Shown here: positions 15,164 through 25,444 of the stretch, one piece after another | Layout: each line of letters opens with the position of its first letter | Numbering within the stretch: the stretch's first letter is position 1 | Assembly: GCA_905233345.1 (NCBI GenBank) | Contig: CAJODQ010000008.1 | Coordinates: 61,200-125,199, forward strand | DNA length: 64,000 bases | Source of the DNA: an uncultured Bacteroidales bacterium | GTDB taxonomy: Bacteria > Bacteroidota > Bacteroidia > Bacteroidales > UBA932 | Direction: 5' to 3' | Translations under genes and position numbers: made by a program | Notes under the pieces: generated by a model | What the model saw: the letters and a program-made list of their open reading frames with translations, nothing else | Told to the model about the DNA's origin: nothing | The model's database searches: none

Positions 15164-17809
15164 TTAAATCACCTCGAAGGTAGCGGTGCTGGCCCAGCCC
15201 TGGCGGCCGTCGGCGATGGAGATCTTGGCGAAGTCGCCCACGTTGTCGAGGATGCGGACCTTCGTGCCTTCGTGGAGGACGAAGACCGTCTTGCCGCCCT
15301 CGGCCGGCGAGCTTTTCACGGAGCACACCGGACTGGTGACGATGGCGCTGTCCTGGCGCGTGATGGCGCGCTTCTGCTGCAGCGAGAACACAAAGGTGAA
15401 GACCGTCAGCACAGCGAATAAGCAGCCCACGATGAAGGAGACCGTGCGCAGGGCGGGGGAGCCGCCCAGGCGGAAGAGCAGGAACAGCACGCCGACGAGG
15501 GCCGCCAGCGCCAGCGTGATCCAGGCCCAGGCATCGGCCGACAGGCTCTGCCGCAGGTTGCGGAACCACGAGACCAGGATGAAATCGGGCACGACATCGA
15601 TTTTGTCGAGCGTCATCTGCCGGACGATTTCCAGGTTGTGCGCCGCATCGCTGTGCGCCGGATCGAGCTTCAGCGCCCGCTCATAATAGAGGATGGCGTG
15701 CGCGATATCGTCGAGCTTGAAGTAGGTATTGCCGATGTTGTAGTACAGATCAGCACTTTCGAGGTTTTCACCCTCGATCATCTGGTAGTAGTTCAAGGCG
15801 TTCTGCCACTGCCCGGCCGCAAAGGCCTCGCCAGCCATGTTCCACAGGTCCGACACATTGTTCTGTGCCTGCGCGGCAGGCGCTGCCAGAAGCAACAGAG
15901 CTGCCACGGCGGCACCGACGGCCGCCTTGCCGGCGGCTTTGGGATTCTTCAGCTGGCCTTCGATGGCCGAGATGGCGTGCACGGCATCGTTGTATTCGTT
16001 TTCCATTTGGGCTTGACCACTTTCGGGCGCGTAACGCGCGAATTCGCATTTGTCAATCAGATCGGTCAGGGCGGTCACGCTCTCTTCACGGACGCCCCGC
16101 TCCAGCAGCTTCTCCCGGATGGTATCCTTCGACAGGTCGGCCGCCGGGATCATCAACTTGTCGGACACATAGCCCAGCAGGGCCTTGTGCAGTTCCTCGT
16201 AATAGGCGCCGCTCAGTCCCTGCTTCAGGTACGATTCGGCACTCTTGAGCCGGGCCCGTGCCATCTTGTTGGCGCGGCGGTTCTTTGAACCCGCCACGTC
16301 GGCGCGCCGGGCCTGCGAGAAGCTGAAGAGGCGGCTGACGAGGAAGACGAGGAGCACGATGGCGAGCAGGAGCCCGTAGAACAGGGGAGAGCCCGCGAAG
16401 AACGCGCCTTTCTTCCTGAGGTTGCCGTCGCCCAGGGCGATGTAGCGGATATCTTCGGCCAGGCTGCGGACGTTCTGTCGGTTGGTGCCGGCCACGGCCA
16501 CGCCGCCGCCCGCGATCTCCTCGCCCTTTTCGACCGTCACGGGGATGTCGCCGGTTGCGGTAACGGCGTATTTCCCGTGGGCCATGTCGTAGTAGCCGTA
16601 TTCGATCGACGGGATGACGAAATCACCGTGGCTGCGCGGGATGAACGGATACTCGAAGGTCTTCGAGCCGCTGGTGCCGCTGGCTGAAGTCTTGTCGGTG
16701 GATTTCAGGTCGTAGACCTCGAAGTCCGGCGGGAAGTCGACCTTCGGCGCCTGGAGCATCGATAGGTTGCCGTTGCCCGAGATCGTGACGATGAGCGAAG
16801 CCGCCTCGTTCGACTTGATGCCGTCCTTGCTCAGCTTCGCGCTGATCTTGAAGTCGCCCACGCCGCCGCCGAACGAGGCCGGGGCACCGGCCGGCAGCTC
16901 CTTCACCTTCACGCTGAGGGTGGGGGTGCTGATGCGCTTGCGGATGGTCTGGTACTGGTCGAAGAAGTCGTCGAAAATGGAGAGTGGGCTGCCGCTGGAA
17001 GTACGGACACGCAGCTGGCAGACCATCTCCGCCGGGTCGATGGACAGCGTGCCGGACTGCTGCGGGATGAGCACCCACTGCCGGACCAGCGCACTGTTGT
17101 AGATGGTGCCGTTGACGTTCTCCCGGTTGAATTCCAGGTTGTTGACCGTGACGGTCTCCTTGCTCCAGAAGCCGTTGAAAGTCGGGAACTTGATGTCTTC
17201 GAAGCCCACGATGTCAGCACGCGTATAGAGCTTGAGGGTGGCGGTGACGGGTTCGCCCTTTACCACATTGGTCTTGTTGAGGGTCAGCCGCAGGAAGATG
17301 TCCTGGTTGGACACGGTGCCCGTGACGGTCGGATCATCCTGTTGCTGGCGGTTGGGCTGTGCCTGCTGGCTGCTTTGCTGGTTGCCTTGCTGGCTGCCCT
17401 GAGATGCGTTGCCGGCGGGTTGCTGCGCCTGCTGCTGGTTGGCCACGACTTCAATCTGCAGCGTGCCCGAAGAGACCTCCTGCTTGTCGACCTTGGCCGA
17501 GGCCGCGGTAATGGTGAAGGTGCCGGTGCGGCGCGGCTGGAGCAGATAGGTGACGGTCTCCTGGCGCGTGGAGGTGCGTTTGCCGTTGATGATGTTGACA
17601 CTCGACATGGAGCCTTTCTGCGGTCCCCAGACCACGTCGAAGTCTTCCGTGCCGGGCCAGTTGAAATCGCTCATCCGCGCGTCGGCGGTAAAAACGATGC
17701 GGAAGGTCTCGTCGGCGGAAACCACCTGCGGGCCTTCCAGTTTCAGTGTCTGGGCTGCGCCCGACAGGGCGCTGAACAGCAACAGCAATGTAAGCAAACG
17801 TTTCGTCAT
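15164..17809 (-). CDS. batD: BatD-BatE fusion protein (aerotolerance operon)
   Basis: 881 residues. Residues 1-20 are a signal peptide; the BatD region (to about 600) has beta-rich oxygen-tolerance domains, a Gln-rich linker near 125-165 and a membrane segment near 475. At about 618-644 lies a second signal-like segment (GAAVAALLLLAAPAAQAQ), followed by a BatE-like part: TPR repeats (about 650-730), two membrane segments and a C-terminal SH3-type domain. This indicates that once separate batD and batE genes fused, leaving the BatE signal buried. Bat proteins of Bacteroides support growth under oxidative stress and probably act as an envelope complex. It is the last gene of the operon. Confidence 0.85.
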   Translation of the reverse strand: MTKRLLTLLLLFSALSGAAQTLKLEGPQVVSADETFRIVFTADARMSDFNWPGTEDFDVVWGPQKGSMSSVNIINGKRTSTRQETVTYLLQPRRTGTFTITAASAKVDKQEVSSGTLQIEVVANQQQAQQPAGNASQGSQQGNQQSSQQAQPNRQQQDDPTVTGTVSNQDIFLRLTLNKTNVVKGEPVTATLKLYTRADIVGFEDIKFPTFNGFWSKETVTVNNLEFNRENVNGTIYNSALVRQWVLIPQQSGTLSIDPAEMVCQLRVRTSSGSPLSIFDDFFDQYQTIRKRISTPTLSVKVKELPAGAPASFGGGVGDFKISAKLSKDGIKSNEAASLIVTISGNGNLSMLQAPKVDFPPDFEVYDLKSTDKTSASGTSGSKTFEYPFIPRSHGDFVIPSIEYGYYDMAHGKYAVTATGDIPVTVEKGEEIAGGGVAVAGTNRQNVRSLAEDIRYIALGDGNLRKKGAFFAGSPLFYGLLLAIVLLVFLVSRLFSFSQARRADVAGSKNRRANKMARARLKSAESYLKQGLSGAYYEELHKALLGYVSDKLMIPAADLSKDTIREKLLERGVREESVTALTDLIDKCEFARYAPESGQAQMENEYNDAVHAISAIEGQLKNPKAAGKAAVGAAVAALLLLAAPAAQAQNNVSDLWNMAGEAFAAGQWQNALNYYQMIEGENLESADLYYNIGNTYFKLDDIAHAILYYERALKLDPAHSDAAHNLEIVRQMTLDKIDVVPDFILVSWFRNLRQSLSADAWAWITLALAALVGVLFLLFRLGGSPALRTVSFIVGCLFAVLTVFTFVFSLQQKRAITRQDSAIVTSPVCSVKSSPAEGGKTVFVLHEGTKVRILDNVGDFAKISIADGRQGWASTATFEVI

Positions 17810-17813
17810 GGCA

Positions 17814-18608
17814 CTACCAATTTTTCTCTTTCTGTTTTGATTTGAGCTTCGCGGCTTTCTCTTTCTTGACCTTGTCCTGGGTCTTGTCTTCCTGGGCCTG
17901 GATGGCCTGCAGCATCTGCTGGGCGGCTTGCGGCGTTATGTTGGGCTGCTGCCCCTGCTGTTGCTGCTGGTCCTTGTTCTGGTCCTGCTGATCCTGGTTC
18001 TGGTCGTTGTTCTGATCCTTGTTCTGATCGTTCTGATCTTTGTTCTGGTCCTGGTTCTGATCCTGGTTCTGATCGTTTTGATCGTTGTTCTGATCCTGGT
18101 TTTGCTGGTCCTGGTTTTGGTCTTGGTTCTGATCCTGGTTCTGGTCGTTGTTGCCGCCACCACCGCCGTTCTGCTGCTCATTTTCCAGCATCTTCTGGGC
18201 ATAGGCCAGGTTGGCTTTGGTCTCCTGGTCGTCGGGATGGCGCCGCAGGGCGTTCTTGTAGGCCTCGATGGCCCCCTGCCAGTTGCGCTGCTTCAGCAGC
18301 GAGTTGCCCATGTTGTGGAAGGCATCGGCGCCGTGTGTGCCCTTGGCCAGCGAGTCGATGCCCGCCTTGTAATAGCGGTCCGCCTCACCGTAATTTTCCT
18401 GACGGTAGTAGTTGTTGGCCAGGTTGTAATCGGCGGTCACGGAGGTGGAATCCGCTACCAGCGCCTTCTTGTAGTCGATCTCCGCCTCCGCATACTTCTC
18501 TTTCTTGAACTGGCGGTTGCCGCGGCGCACGCTCTTGCGCTCGCTCTGCGCGAAGCAGACGCCGCCGCAGAGCATCAGGCATAGGATGACAAACAGATAT
18601 CTTTTCAT
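17814..18608 (-). CDS. batC: BatC, TPR protein with Asp/Gln/Asn repeat tract
   Basis: 264 residues: signal peptide (cleavage after VCFAQ), TPR repeats from about 25 to 130 (YAEAEIDYKKAL, NWQGAIEAYKNALRRHP), then about 80 residues made almost only of D, Q, N and K (DQNQDQNQDQ), then a charged Lys-rich C-terminus. In the Bat system BatC is thought to scaffold the VWA proteins BatA and BatB. The low-complexity tract is encoded by near-identical repeated codons at about 17950-18165 and could change length by slippage. It sits 3 bases after batB. Confidence 0.85.
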   Translation of the reverse strand: MKRYLFVILCLMLCGGVCFAQSERKSVRRGNRQFKKEKYAEAEIDYKKALVADSTSVTADYNLANNYYRQENYGEADRYYKAGIDSLAKGTHGADAFHNMGNSLLKQRNWQGAIEAYKNALRRHPDDQETKANLAYAQKMLENEQQNGGGGGNNDQNQDQNQDQNQDQQNQDQNNDQNDQNQDQNQDQNKDQNDQNKDQNNDQNQDQQDQNKDQQQQQGQQPNITPQAAQQMLQAIQAQEDKTQDKVKKEKAAKLKSKQKEKNW

Positions 18609-18611
18609 GGC

Positions 18612-19616
18612 TCAATGCTTGAACAGCCTCCGCCGGGCCTTCGTTTCCGGAACCAGGAATTCGAGGATCAGGAAGAAGAGGGCGATGGCGAAGAAATACA
18701 TGTATTGTTCATCGAAGTCTTCGAAGACCACGGAGTTGAACTGCTCCTTGTCGAGGGTCCGGATGTCGTCGATGATGGGATTCAGGCCGAATTCGCTGTT
18801 GCCGGCGCGGACATACTTGCCGCCGCCGATGGCCGCGATCTCCTGCAGGATGCCTTCGTCGAGGCGCGTGACCACGATCTCGCCGTTGGCGTCTTTCATC
18901 AGGCTGCCGTTCTTGGGAATGGGCTTGCCCTGGGGCGAACCCACGCCGATGGTGTAAATGCGGATGCCTTCCTCGGCAATGGAGCGGGCGGCGTCGAGCG
19001 CCTCGCCCTCGTGGTCCTCACCGTCGGAGATCAGGATGATGGCGCGGGAACGCTCGCTCTGGGTGCTGAAGCTGCGCGCCGAGGCCATCAGTGCGCCGGC
19101 CAGGTCGGTGCCCTGGATGGGCACGCTCTCGGTGGTGATGCTCTTGAGGAACTGCTTGGCCGACACGTAGTCGGCGGTGATGGGCAGCTGCACGAACGCC
19201 TCGCCGGCGAAGATCACCAGGCCGATGCGGTCGCCCTGCAGGCGGTCCACCAGCCGGGAGATGGCCAGCTTCGAGCGCTCCAGGCGGTTCGGCGAGTAGT
19301 CCTCGGCCAGCATGGAATTGGAGACGTCAAGGGCGATCATCACTTCCACACCCTGGCTTTCGTGTTCGCGGAGCCGGGCGCCCAGTTGCGGGCGGGCCAG
19401 GCCGATCACGAAGAAGAACCAGGCGAGGGACAGCAGGCTCAGCTTGAGCCAGCCTTTGCCCGTGGAGGCATTCGGCATGAGCTGCTTCACGAGCTCGGGA
19501 TTGCCGAGCTTGGCGATGCGCTTGCGGCGGATGCGCAGCTGAAGGGCATAGGCCACGAACAGCAGCGGAATCAGCAGCAGAAGCAACAGGTATTGGGGTT
19601 GTACCAGGTATACCAT
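18612..19616 (-). CDS. batB: BatB, membrane-anchored VWA-domain protein
   Basis: 334 residues: two N-terminal membrane segments (about 8-26 and 56-75), a von Willebrand factor A domain with the MIDAS motif ALDVSNSM (near 95) and a C-terminal membrane helix with a basic tail. VWA domains bind protein partners through the metal. It overlaps batA by one base, and with batA, batC and batD/E it forms the classical aerotolerance set. Confidence 0.9.
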   Translation of the reverse strand: MVYLVQPQYLLLLLLIPLLFVAYALQLRIRRKRIAKLGNPELVKQLMPNASTGKGWLKLSLLSLAWFFFVIGLARPQLGARLREHESQGVEVMIALDVSNSMLAEDYSPNRLERSKLAISRLVDRLQGDRIGLVIFAGEAFVQLPITADYVSAKQFLKSITTESVPIQGTDLAGALMASARSFSTQSERSRAIILISDGEDHEGEALDAARSIAEEGIRIYTIGVGSPQGKPIPKNGSLMKDANGEIVVTRLDEGILQEIAAIGGGKYVRAGNSEFGLNPIIDDIRTLDKEQFNSVVFEDFDEQYMYFFAIALFFLILEFLVPETKARRRLFKH

Positions 19617-20602
19617 TACGGAATCCTCCTCAGAATGACAAAACGGAACAGAAGTTCAGCCAGCAGGCAGAACAGCGCGATCAGCGCGAAGCGCATGAAC
19701 AGCTCGGAATACACCGGGAAGCTGTCGACCGTGGTGCGGGTCTTTTCCATCTGGTTGATCTCGCCGTAGATTTCCATCAGCTTGGTGTTGTTGGTGGCAC
19801 GGAAGTACTTGCCGCCCGTCTCTTCGGCGATCTGCCGGAGCAGGTCTTCGTCGATCTCCACCTTGACGTTCTGAACCTGCACGCCCCACGGGGTCATGAA
19901 GGGGTAGGGAGCTTCGCCCATCGCGCCCACGCCGATGGTGTAGACGCGTACGTCGTAAGTCTTGGCGATCTCCGTGGCCATGAGCGGCGAGATCTCGCCG
20001 CAGTTGTTCATACCGTCGGTCAGCAGGATCACCACCTTGCTTTTCGCGTCGGAGTCTTTCAGGCGCGCCACGGCAGTGGCCAGGCCGTTGCCGATGGCGG
20101 TGCCGTCGTCGATCAGGCCGGTTTCCACCTCCTTCATCAGGTTGATCAGGGTGGCGCGGTCGGTGGTCAGCGGCGCCTGCGTATAGCTCTCGCCGGCGAA
20201 GACCACGATACCCATGCGGTCGGCAGGCCGGCTCGCGATGAACTCGATGGCGATGTCCTTGGCGGCGCCGATGCGGTCGGGCTTGAAGTCGCGGGCCAGC
20301 ATCGAGGTGGAGACGTCCATCGTCAGCACGATGTCGATGCCTTCGGTGTCCACCTTCTCGAAGTTCTGTGACGAGCGGGGGCGGGCGATGGCCACGATGA
20401 TCGCGGCGAGCGCCAGCATCCGCAGGATGAAGGGGATGTGCCGCGACCAGCCGGCGAGCTTGCCGCTGCCGCTGTCCCACTGGTCGGCGTTGGAAACCGC
20501 CAGCCAGGGCTCCTTCCCGCGCAGGCAGCGCCACAGGTACAGCGCCACGAGCGGAATTAGCAGGAGCTCCAGCCAGAGCAGGTTCGGATATTCAAAAAAC
20601 AT
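19616..20602 (-). CDS. batA: BatA, membrane-anchored VWA-domain protein
   Basis: 328 residues with the same plan as BatB: N-terminal helix pair, VWA domain with MIDAS LTMDVSTSM (near 93) and LLTDGMNNCG, and a C-terminal membrane helix. It is paralogous to BatB. It lies 3 bases downstream of the gene at 20606-21556 and is translationally coupled to batB. Confidence 0.9.
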   Translation of the reverse strand: MFFEYPNLLWLELLLIPLVALYLWRCLRGKEPWLAVSNADQWDSGSGKLAGWSRHIPFILRMLALAAIIVAIARPRSSQNFEKVDTEGIDIVLTMDVSTSMLARDFKPDRIGAAKDIAIEFIASRPADRMGIVVFAGESYTQAPLTTDRATLINLMKEVETGLIDDGTAIGNGLATAVARLKDSDAKSKVVILLTDGMNNCGEISPLMATEIAKTYDVRVYTIGVGAMGEAPYPFMTPWGVQVQNVKVEIDEDLLRQIAEETGGKYFRATNNTKLMEIYGEINQMEKTRTTVDSFPVYSELFMRFALIALFCLLAELLFRFVILRRIP

Positions 20603-20605
20603 GCG

Positions 20606-21556
20606 TTATTCCTCCTCCTCTTCGGTTATCTGGGACATATAGGTTTCGTTGACGAAACGGATGGCGGTCGGGATGGCGTTCTCGTTCTCCTGGTCGGAAG
20701 CCGTGTGCTTGGCGAACTTCACGAAGTCGGCTGTGGCGAGCAGGTCTTTCAGCTGGCCGAGCAGCGCGGGGTCGATCTCCTTGCCGGAGAGGTCCTCCAG
20801 CATCTCGGCGGAGGTCTCCTCCAGGGCCGGGATCTCGTAGCGTCCGGCGATGTACTGGCGCAGTGCGTCGGTCACCTGCGTGTAGAACTGCTTCTGCTTG
20901 CCGGCCTGCCAGAGTTTCTGGGAACGGGTCTTCTCGAGGCTGCGGAGCGCCACGATGTGCGGCGGATCCTGCACCACGGGCTTGCCGAACAAGGTGCGGT
21001 TCTCGCGCCGCATCTTGATCCAGCGCACCAGCAGCCACACCAGCGCCGCGACCAGCAGCGCCAGCCCGATCCAGGGAAGTACCTCCTTGAAGGTCAGGGG
21101 ATAGCGGATCTGTCCCTTGATGTCGTAGGGCTGGAAGGTGGCGGTGTCGATGGGGATGGTGTTGACGGCGAGCCGGGGTCCGGCATAGCGCAGCGTGTCG
21201 ATGGTGCCGTCGGTATGGGCCAGCAGCACGAACAGTTCCGGCAGCTGGTAGCTGCCGCTGTCGAAGCTGGTCAGCGTGACGTGCCCGCGCAGCTGCAGCG
21301 TGCCGTCCTTTTTGGATTTCGACAGGGTGTCGAGCGCCAGTTCGCCGAGGGCTTCCACACCGGGCACCGGCGCTTCGCCCGGCTTGCTGATGCGGGCTTC
21401 CTCGCCAGGGGCGATGCTGAAGTCGAGCGTCCACTCGATCTGGTCGCCGATCAGGATGGAGTCGCGGCTGATGCGGCTTTGCAGCACTTCGTCGCCCTGT
21501 GCGCGGCACAGCAGCGGGAAGAGCGAAAGCAGGATCAGCAGGGATATCTTCTTCAT
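20606..21556 (-). CDS. BatD-like conserved protein of the aerotolerance operon
   Basis: 316 residues: signal peptide ending near LLCRAQ, a beta-rich domain (about 25-160), a single membrane helix (WIGLALLVAALVWLLV) and a cytoplasmic helical domain with the pattern YTQVTDALRQYIAGRYEI, also present in the first half of BatD. It is the gene typically found between the DUF58 gene and batA in Bacteroidota. No enzyme motif is visible; it is probably a structural partner of the Bat complex. Confidence 0.75.
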   Translation of the reverse strand: MKKISLLILLSLFPLLCRAQGDEVLQSRISRDSILIGDQIEWTLDFSIAPGEEARISKPGEAPVPGVEALGELALDTLSKSKKDGTLQLRGHVTLTSFDSGSYQLPELFVLLAHTDGTIDTLRYAGPRLAVNTIPIDTATFQPYDIKGQIRYPLTFKEVLPWIGLALLVAALVWLLVRWIKMRRENRTLFGKPVVQDPPHIVALRSLEKTRSQKLWQAGKQKQFYTQVTDALRQYIAGRYEIPALEETSAEMLEDLSGKEIDPALLGQLKDLLATADFVKFAKHTASDQENENAIPTAIRFVNETYMSQITEEEEE

Positions 21557-21557
21557 G

Positions 21558-22439
21558 TCAGGCTCTGTTTTTGAAGAATGAGATGAGACCTTTCACGTAG
21601 TCGTCGCCCGTGGCGATGCTCACCGTGTCGATGCGGTAGCGGCGCAGGGTGGAGAGGGCGTTGTCCGCGGCTTCCCGGCTCCAGTCTTCGTAGCTGCGGC
21701 GGACGTTGGCCGAGGCGGTGTTCACCCAGCTGCTGCGTCCTGTCTCGGCGTCGCGCACGTGCACCAGGCCCACGTTGGGCAGGGTGCGCTCCCGCGGGTC
21801 GTAGATGTTGATCACGGAGATATCGTGACGGCCTGCAGCGATCTTCAGGGCGTCTTCGTAGCGCGGCTTGCGTGCCTCGTCCACGTCGATCAGGTCGGAG
21901 AGCAGGAAGGCCGTGCAGCGCTTCTTCAGGGCGTTGGTCAGGAACTCCAGGGCGGCGCCGATGTTCGTTCCCGGGTCTTCGGGCTGGAATTCCACCAGCT
22001 CGCGGATGATGCGGAGCAGGTGGCTGCGACCTTTCTTCGGCGGGATGAATTTCTCGACCTTGCTGCTGAAGAAGAGGGCGCCGACCTTGTCGTTGTTGAT
22101 CGAAGCGGAGAAGGAAAGCACCGCGGCGATCTCGGTGAGGAGGTCTTTCTTGGTCTGGGTGGTGGTGCCGAAGAGGCGCGAGCCGCTGACGTCGACGAGC
22201 AACATCACGGTGAGTTCGCGCTCTTCCTCGAAGATCTTGACGTAGGGCGCCCGCAGTCGGGCGGTGACGTTCCAGTCCATGTTGCGGACGTCGTCGCCGT
22301 ACTGGTACTCGCGCACCTCGCTGAAGGCCATGCCCCGTCCCTTGAACGCGGAATGGTATTCTCCGGCGAAAACCTGGTGCGACAGTGCCTTCGTCTTGAT
22401 CTCGATCTTCCGGACCTTCTTTAATAAATCATTTTCCAT
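21558..22439 (-). CDS. DUF58 domain protein, VWA-like
   Basis: 293 residues. The DUF58 signature YQYGDDVRNMDWNVTARL is followed by a VWA-like fold with LLVDVSGS (MIDAS DxSxS). It lies between moxR and the bat genes, the usual order, and is predicted to be cytoplasmic since no signal or membrane segment is seen. DUF58 proteins partner with MoxR ATPases. A palindromic repeat separates its start from moxR. Confidence 0.88.
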   Translation of the reverse strand: MENDLLKKVRKIEIKTKALSHQVFAGEYHSAFKGRGMAFSEVREYQYGDDVRNMDWNVTARLRAPYVKIFEEERELTVMLLVDVSGSRLFGTTTQTKKDLLTEIAAVLSFSASINNDKVGALFFSSKVEKFIPPKKGRSHLLRIIRELVEFQPEDPGTNIGAALEFLTNALKKRCTAFLLSDLIDVDEARKPRYEDALKIAAGRHDISVINIYDPRERTLPNVGLVHVRDAETGRSSWVNTASANVRRSYEDWSREAADNALSTLRRYRIDTVSIATGDDYVKGLISFFKNRA

Positions 22440-22443
22440 GCTA

Positions 22444-22472
22444 CGTCATTCCGGGCTTGACCCGGAATCTCC
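22444..22472. repeat. Dispersed palindromic repeat, copy 3
   Basis: ATTCCGGG-cttga-CCCGGAAT preceded by CGTC, filling most of the 35 bases between moxR and the DUF58 gene inside the operon. Confidence 0.8.
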
Positions 22473-22474
22473 TG

Positions 22475-23467
<993 letters not shown>

Positions 23468-23487
23468 GACAAGTATGATATTTTTTG

Positions 23488-23495
23488 TATTTTTG
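23488..23495 (+). promoter_or_regulatory. Bacteroidota -7 box of truA
   Basis: TATTTTTG, 34 bases before the truA ATG, divergent from the moxR promoter. Confidence 0.55.
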
Positions 23496-23513
23496 TTGTC
23501 TGTAACAATCTTG

Positions 23514-23521
23514 CAAAAGTA
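23514..23521 (-). promoter_or_regulatory. Bacteroidota -7 box of the moxR-bat operon
   Basis: TACTTTTG on the minus strand. The two divergent boxes (23488-23495 and this one) are interleaved, so the transcripts would overlap by some tens of bases and the promoters may compete. Confidence 0.55.
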
Positions 23522-23529
23522 ATAAAAAT

Positions 23530-24282
23530 ATGCGGCTCTTCGTCCAGCTTTCCTACGATGGAAGCCCTTTCTGCGGATGGCAGTCACAGCCCAATGTCCC
23601 TTCTGTCCAGGATGAGATGGAACGGGCGCTGTCGATCGCGTTGGGAGAGTCTGTCACCGTGGTCGGGGCGGGGCGGACGGATACGGGCGTGAACGCGCGG
23701 CACTTCATCGCGCATTTCGACGTGTCCGCCTGGCCGCAGGAAGAGACCGAGCGACTCTTACGCAAATTAAATGCCATTCTGCCGCCCGCCATTGTGGCAG
23801 AAGCTTTCTATCGCGTTGCCGACAACGCCCATGCGCGCTTCGACGCCATCAGCCGCACCTACCGCTACTACATCCACCTGGCTAAGGATCCCTTCGCGCA
23901 CCACTCCTGCCGCTGCTGGTACCAGCTCGACGTGGAGGCCATGAACCGCGCCGCCGCCCCGCTGCTGGGCCGGCACGACTTCTCGAGCTTCGAGAAGACG
24001 GGCGGTGCCAACAAGACAGATATCTGCACCGTCACCGAAGCGCGCTGGGAGGCCCTCGATGCTACGCACCTGGTGTTCACCATCACCGCCGACCGCTTCC
24101 TCCGCAACATGGTCCGCGCCACGGTCGGCACGCTTTTGGAAGTGGGAAGGGGACGGCGTGCGCCCGAGTGGGTGGCCGAGGTGCTGGAGGCGCGCAACCG
24201 CAGTGAGGCGGGACAGTCCGTCATCGGGGAGGCGCTCTTCCTGGAAGACATCCGCTACCCGTATCCCCTGCAAGCACTTTGA
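23530..24282 (+). CDS. truA: tRNA pseudouridine synthase A
   Basis: 250 residues, full length. Motifs: LSYDGSPFCGWQ, the catalytic GAGRTDTGVNAR with its Asp, and FLRNMVRATVGTLLEVG. TruA makes pseudouridine at positions 38-40 of the tRNA anticodon arm. It is the first gene of a rightward run that continues into exbB, 25 bases on. Confidence 0.95.
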   Translation: MRLFVQLSYDGSPFCGWQSQPNVPSVQDEMERALSIALGESVTVVGAGRTDTGVNARHFIAHFDVSAWPQEETERLLRKLNAILPPAIVAEAFYRVADNAHARFDAISRTYRYYIHLAKDPFAHHSCRCWYQLDVEAMNRAAAPLLGRHDFSSFEKTGGANKTDICTVTEARWEALDATHLVFTITADRFLRNMVRATVGTLLEVGRGRRAPEWVAEVLEARNRSEAGQSVIGEALFLEDIRYPYPLQAL

Positions 24283-24307
24283 AAACAATTTAAAAATCAT
24301 ATCATTT

Positions 24308-25009
24308 ATGCTTTCTACATTTCTCCAGACCACCGCAGACGCGATCGAAGCGGTTCCCGTGCAGGAAGAGCTTTCTTTCTCCCTCATCAGCATGGCTGCC
24401 AAGGGCGGCTGGCTGATGTTGGTGCTGCTGGCACTCTCCATCGTCGCCATCTACATTTTCGGCAAGAAATGGTGGGCCATCCGCCAGGCCGGCAAGATCG
24501 ACAAGAACTTCATCAAGGATGTGGACAACTACCTGATGGAAGGAAAGGTCCGTTCGGCCCGCGCGCTGTGCAAGCGCAGCGACACACCGATTGCCCGCAT
24601 GATCGACAAAGGGGTTGAGCGCATCGACAAGCCGCTGGCGGACATCCGCATCGCCGTCGAGAACGTGGCCAACGTGGAAGTCGCCAAGCTTGAGAAGGGT
24701 CTTCCGGCCCTGGCGACCATCGCCGGCGGCGCGCCGATGATCGGTTTCCTCGGCACGGTGATGGGTATGGTGCAGGCCTTCTTCAACATGGCGCAGGCCG
24801 GCAACAACATCGACATTACCCTGCTCTCGGGCGGTATCTACACGGCCATGATCACCACGGTCGGCGGTCTGATCGTCGGTATCCTTGCTTACTTCGGCTA
24901 CAACTTCCTCACGTCCCAGGTCACGAGCCTGGTCTCGAAGATGGAAGCGGCCTCGATTGAATTCCTCGACGCGGCACAGGCCCGCAAAGACAACAAATCC
25001 GAGCTCTAG
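24308..25009 (+). CDS. exbB: MotA/TolQ/ExbB proton-channel family protein
   Basis: 233 residues from ATG 24308. Three membrane segments (about 35-55, 135-160 and 178-200) with the family motif in GGAPMIGFLGTVMGMVQAF and GIYTAMITTVGGLIVGI. With the ExbD protein encoded 2 bases downstream it converts the proton gradient into energy for a TonB- or TolA-like protein in the inner membrane. The long upstream in-frame extension into truA is not used. Confidence 0.9.
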   Translation: MLSTFLQTTADAIEAVPVQEELSFSLISMAAKGGWLMLVLLALSIVAIYIFGKKWWAIRQAGKIDKNFIKDVDNYLMEGKVRSARALCKRSDTPIARMIDKGVERIDKPLADIRIAVENVANVEVAKLEKGLPALATIAGGAPMIGFLGTVMGMVQAFFNMAQAGNNIDITLLSGGIYTAMITTVGGLIVGILAYFGYNFLTSQVTSLVSKMEAASIEFLDAAQARKDNKSEL

Positions 25010-25011
25010 CC

Positions 25012-25425
25012 ATGGCAATCAAACGGACCACGAAAGTTGACCCGTCCTTCTCGATGTCGTCGATGACCGACATCGTGTTCCTGCTGCTGATCTTCTTCCT
25101 CGTGACCTCGACGCTGGTCAACCCGAACGCCCTGAAACTCTTGCTCCCGAAGAGCACGGGACAGGTGGCGGCCAAGGCCACGGTGAGTGTCTCGATCAAG
25201 CACTATCCGCAGGAAAACCGGGTCACCTACCACATCAACGGCAACCAGAAGCCGGTGGCCTTCAGTGAGATCGAGCCCCAGCTCCGCGAGCTGCTGCAAT
25301 TCGAGGACGACCCGACCTTCTCGATCTACGCCGACGAGACGGTGCCCGTCAAGGAGGTCGTTGCGCTGATGAACATCGCCAAGCGAAACCACTACAAAGT
25401 CATCATGGCGACATCGCCAGAATAA
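25012..25425 (+). CDS. exbD: ExbD/TolR-family biopolymer transporter
   Basis: 137 residues: short cytoplasmic N-terminus, one membrane helix (about 20-40) with the essential proton-carrying Asp in SSMTDIVFLLLIFF, and a periplasmic domain ending in KRNHYKVIMAT. It is the partner of the upstream ExbB-like channel. Confidence 0.92.
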   Translation: MAIKRTTKVDPSFSMSSMTDIVFLLLIFFLVTSTLVNPNALKLLLPKSTGQVAAKATVSVSIKHYPQENRVTYHINGNQKPVAFSEIEPQLRELLQFEDDPTFSIYADETVPVKEVVALMNIAKRNHYKVIMATSPE

Positions 25426-25444
25426 TCTTCATTTGTCAGAAAGG

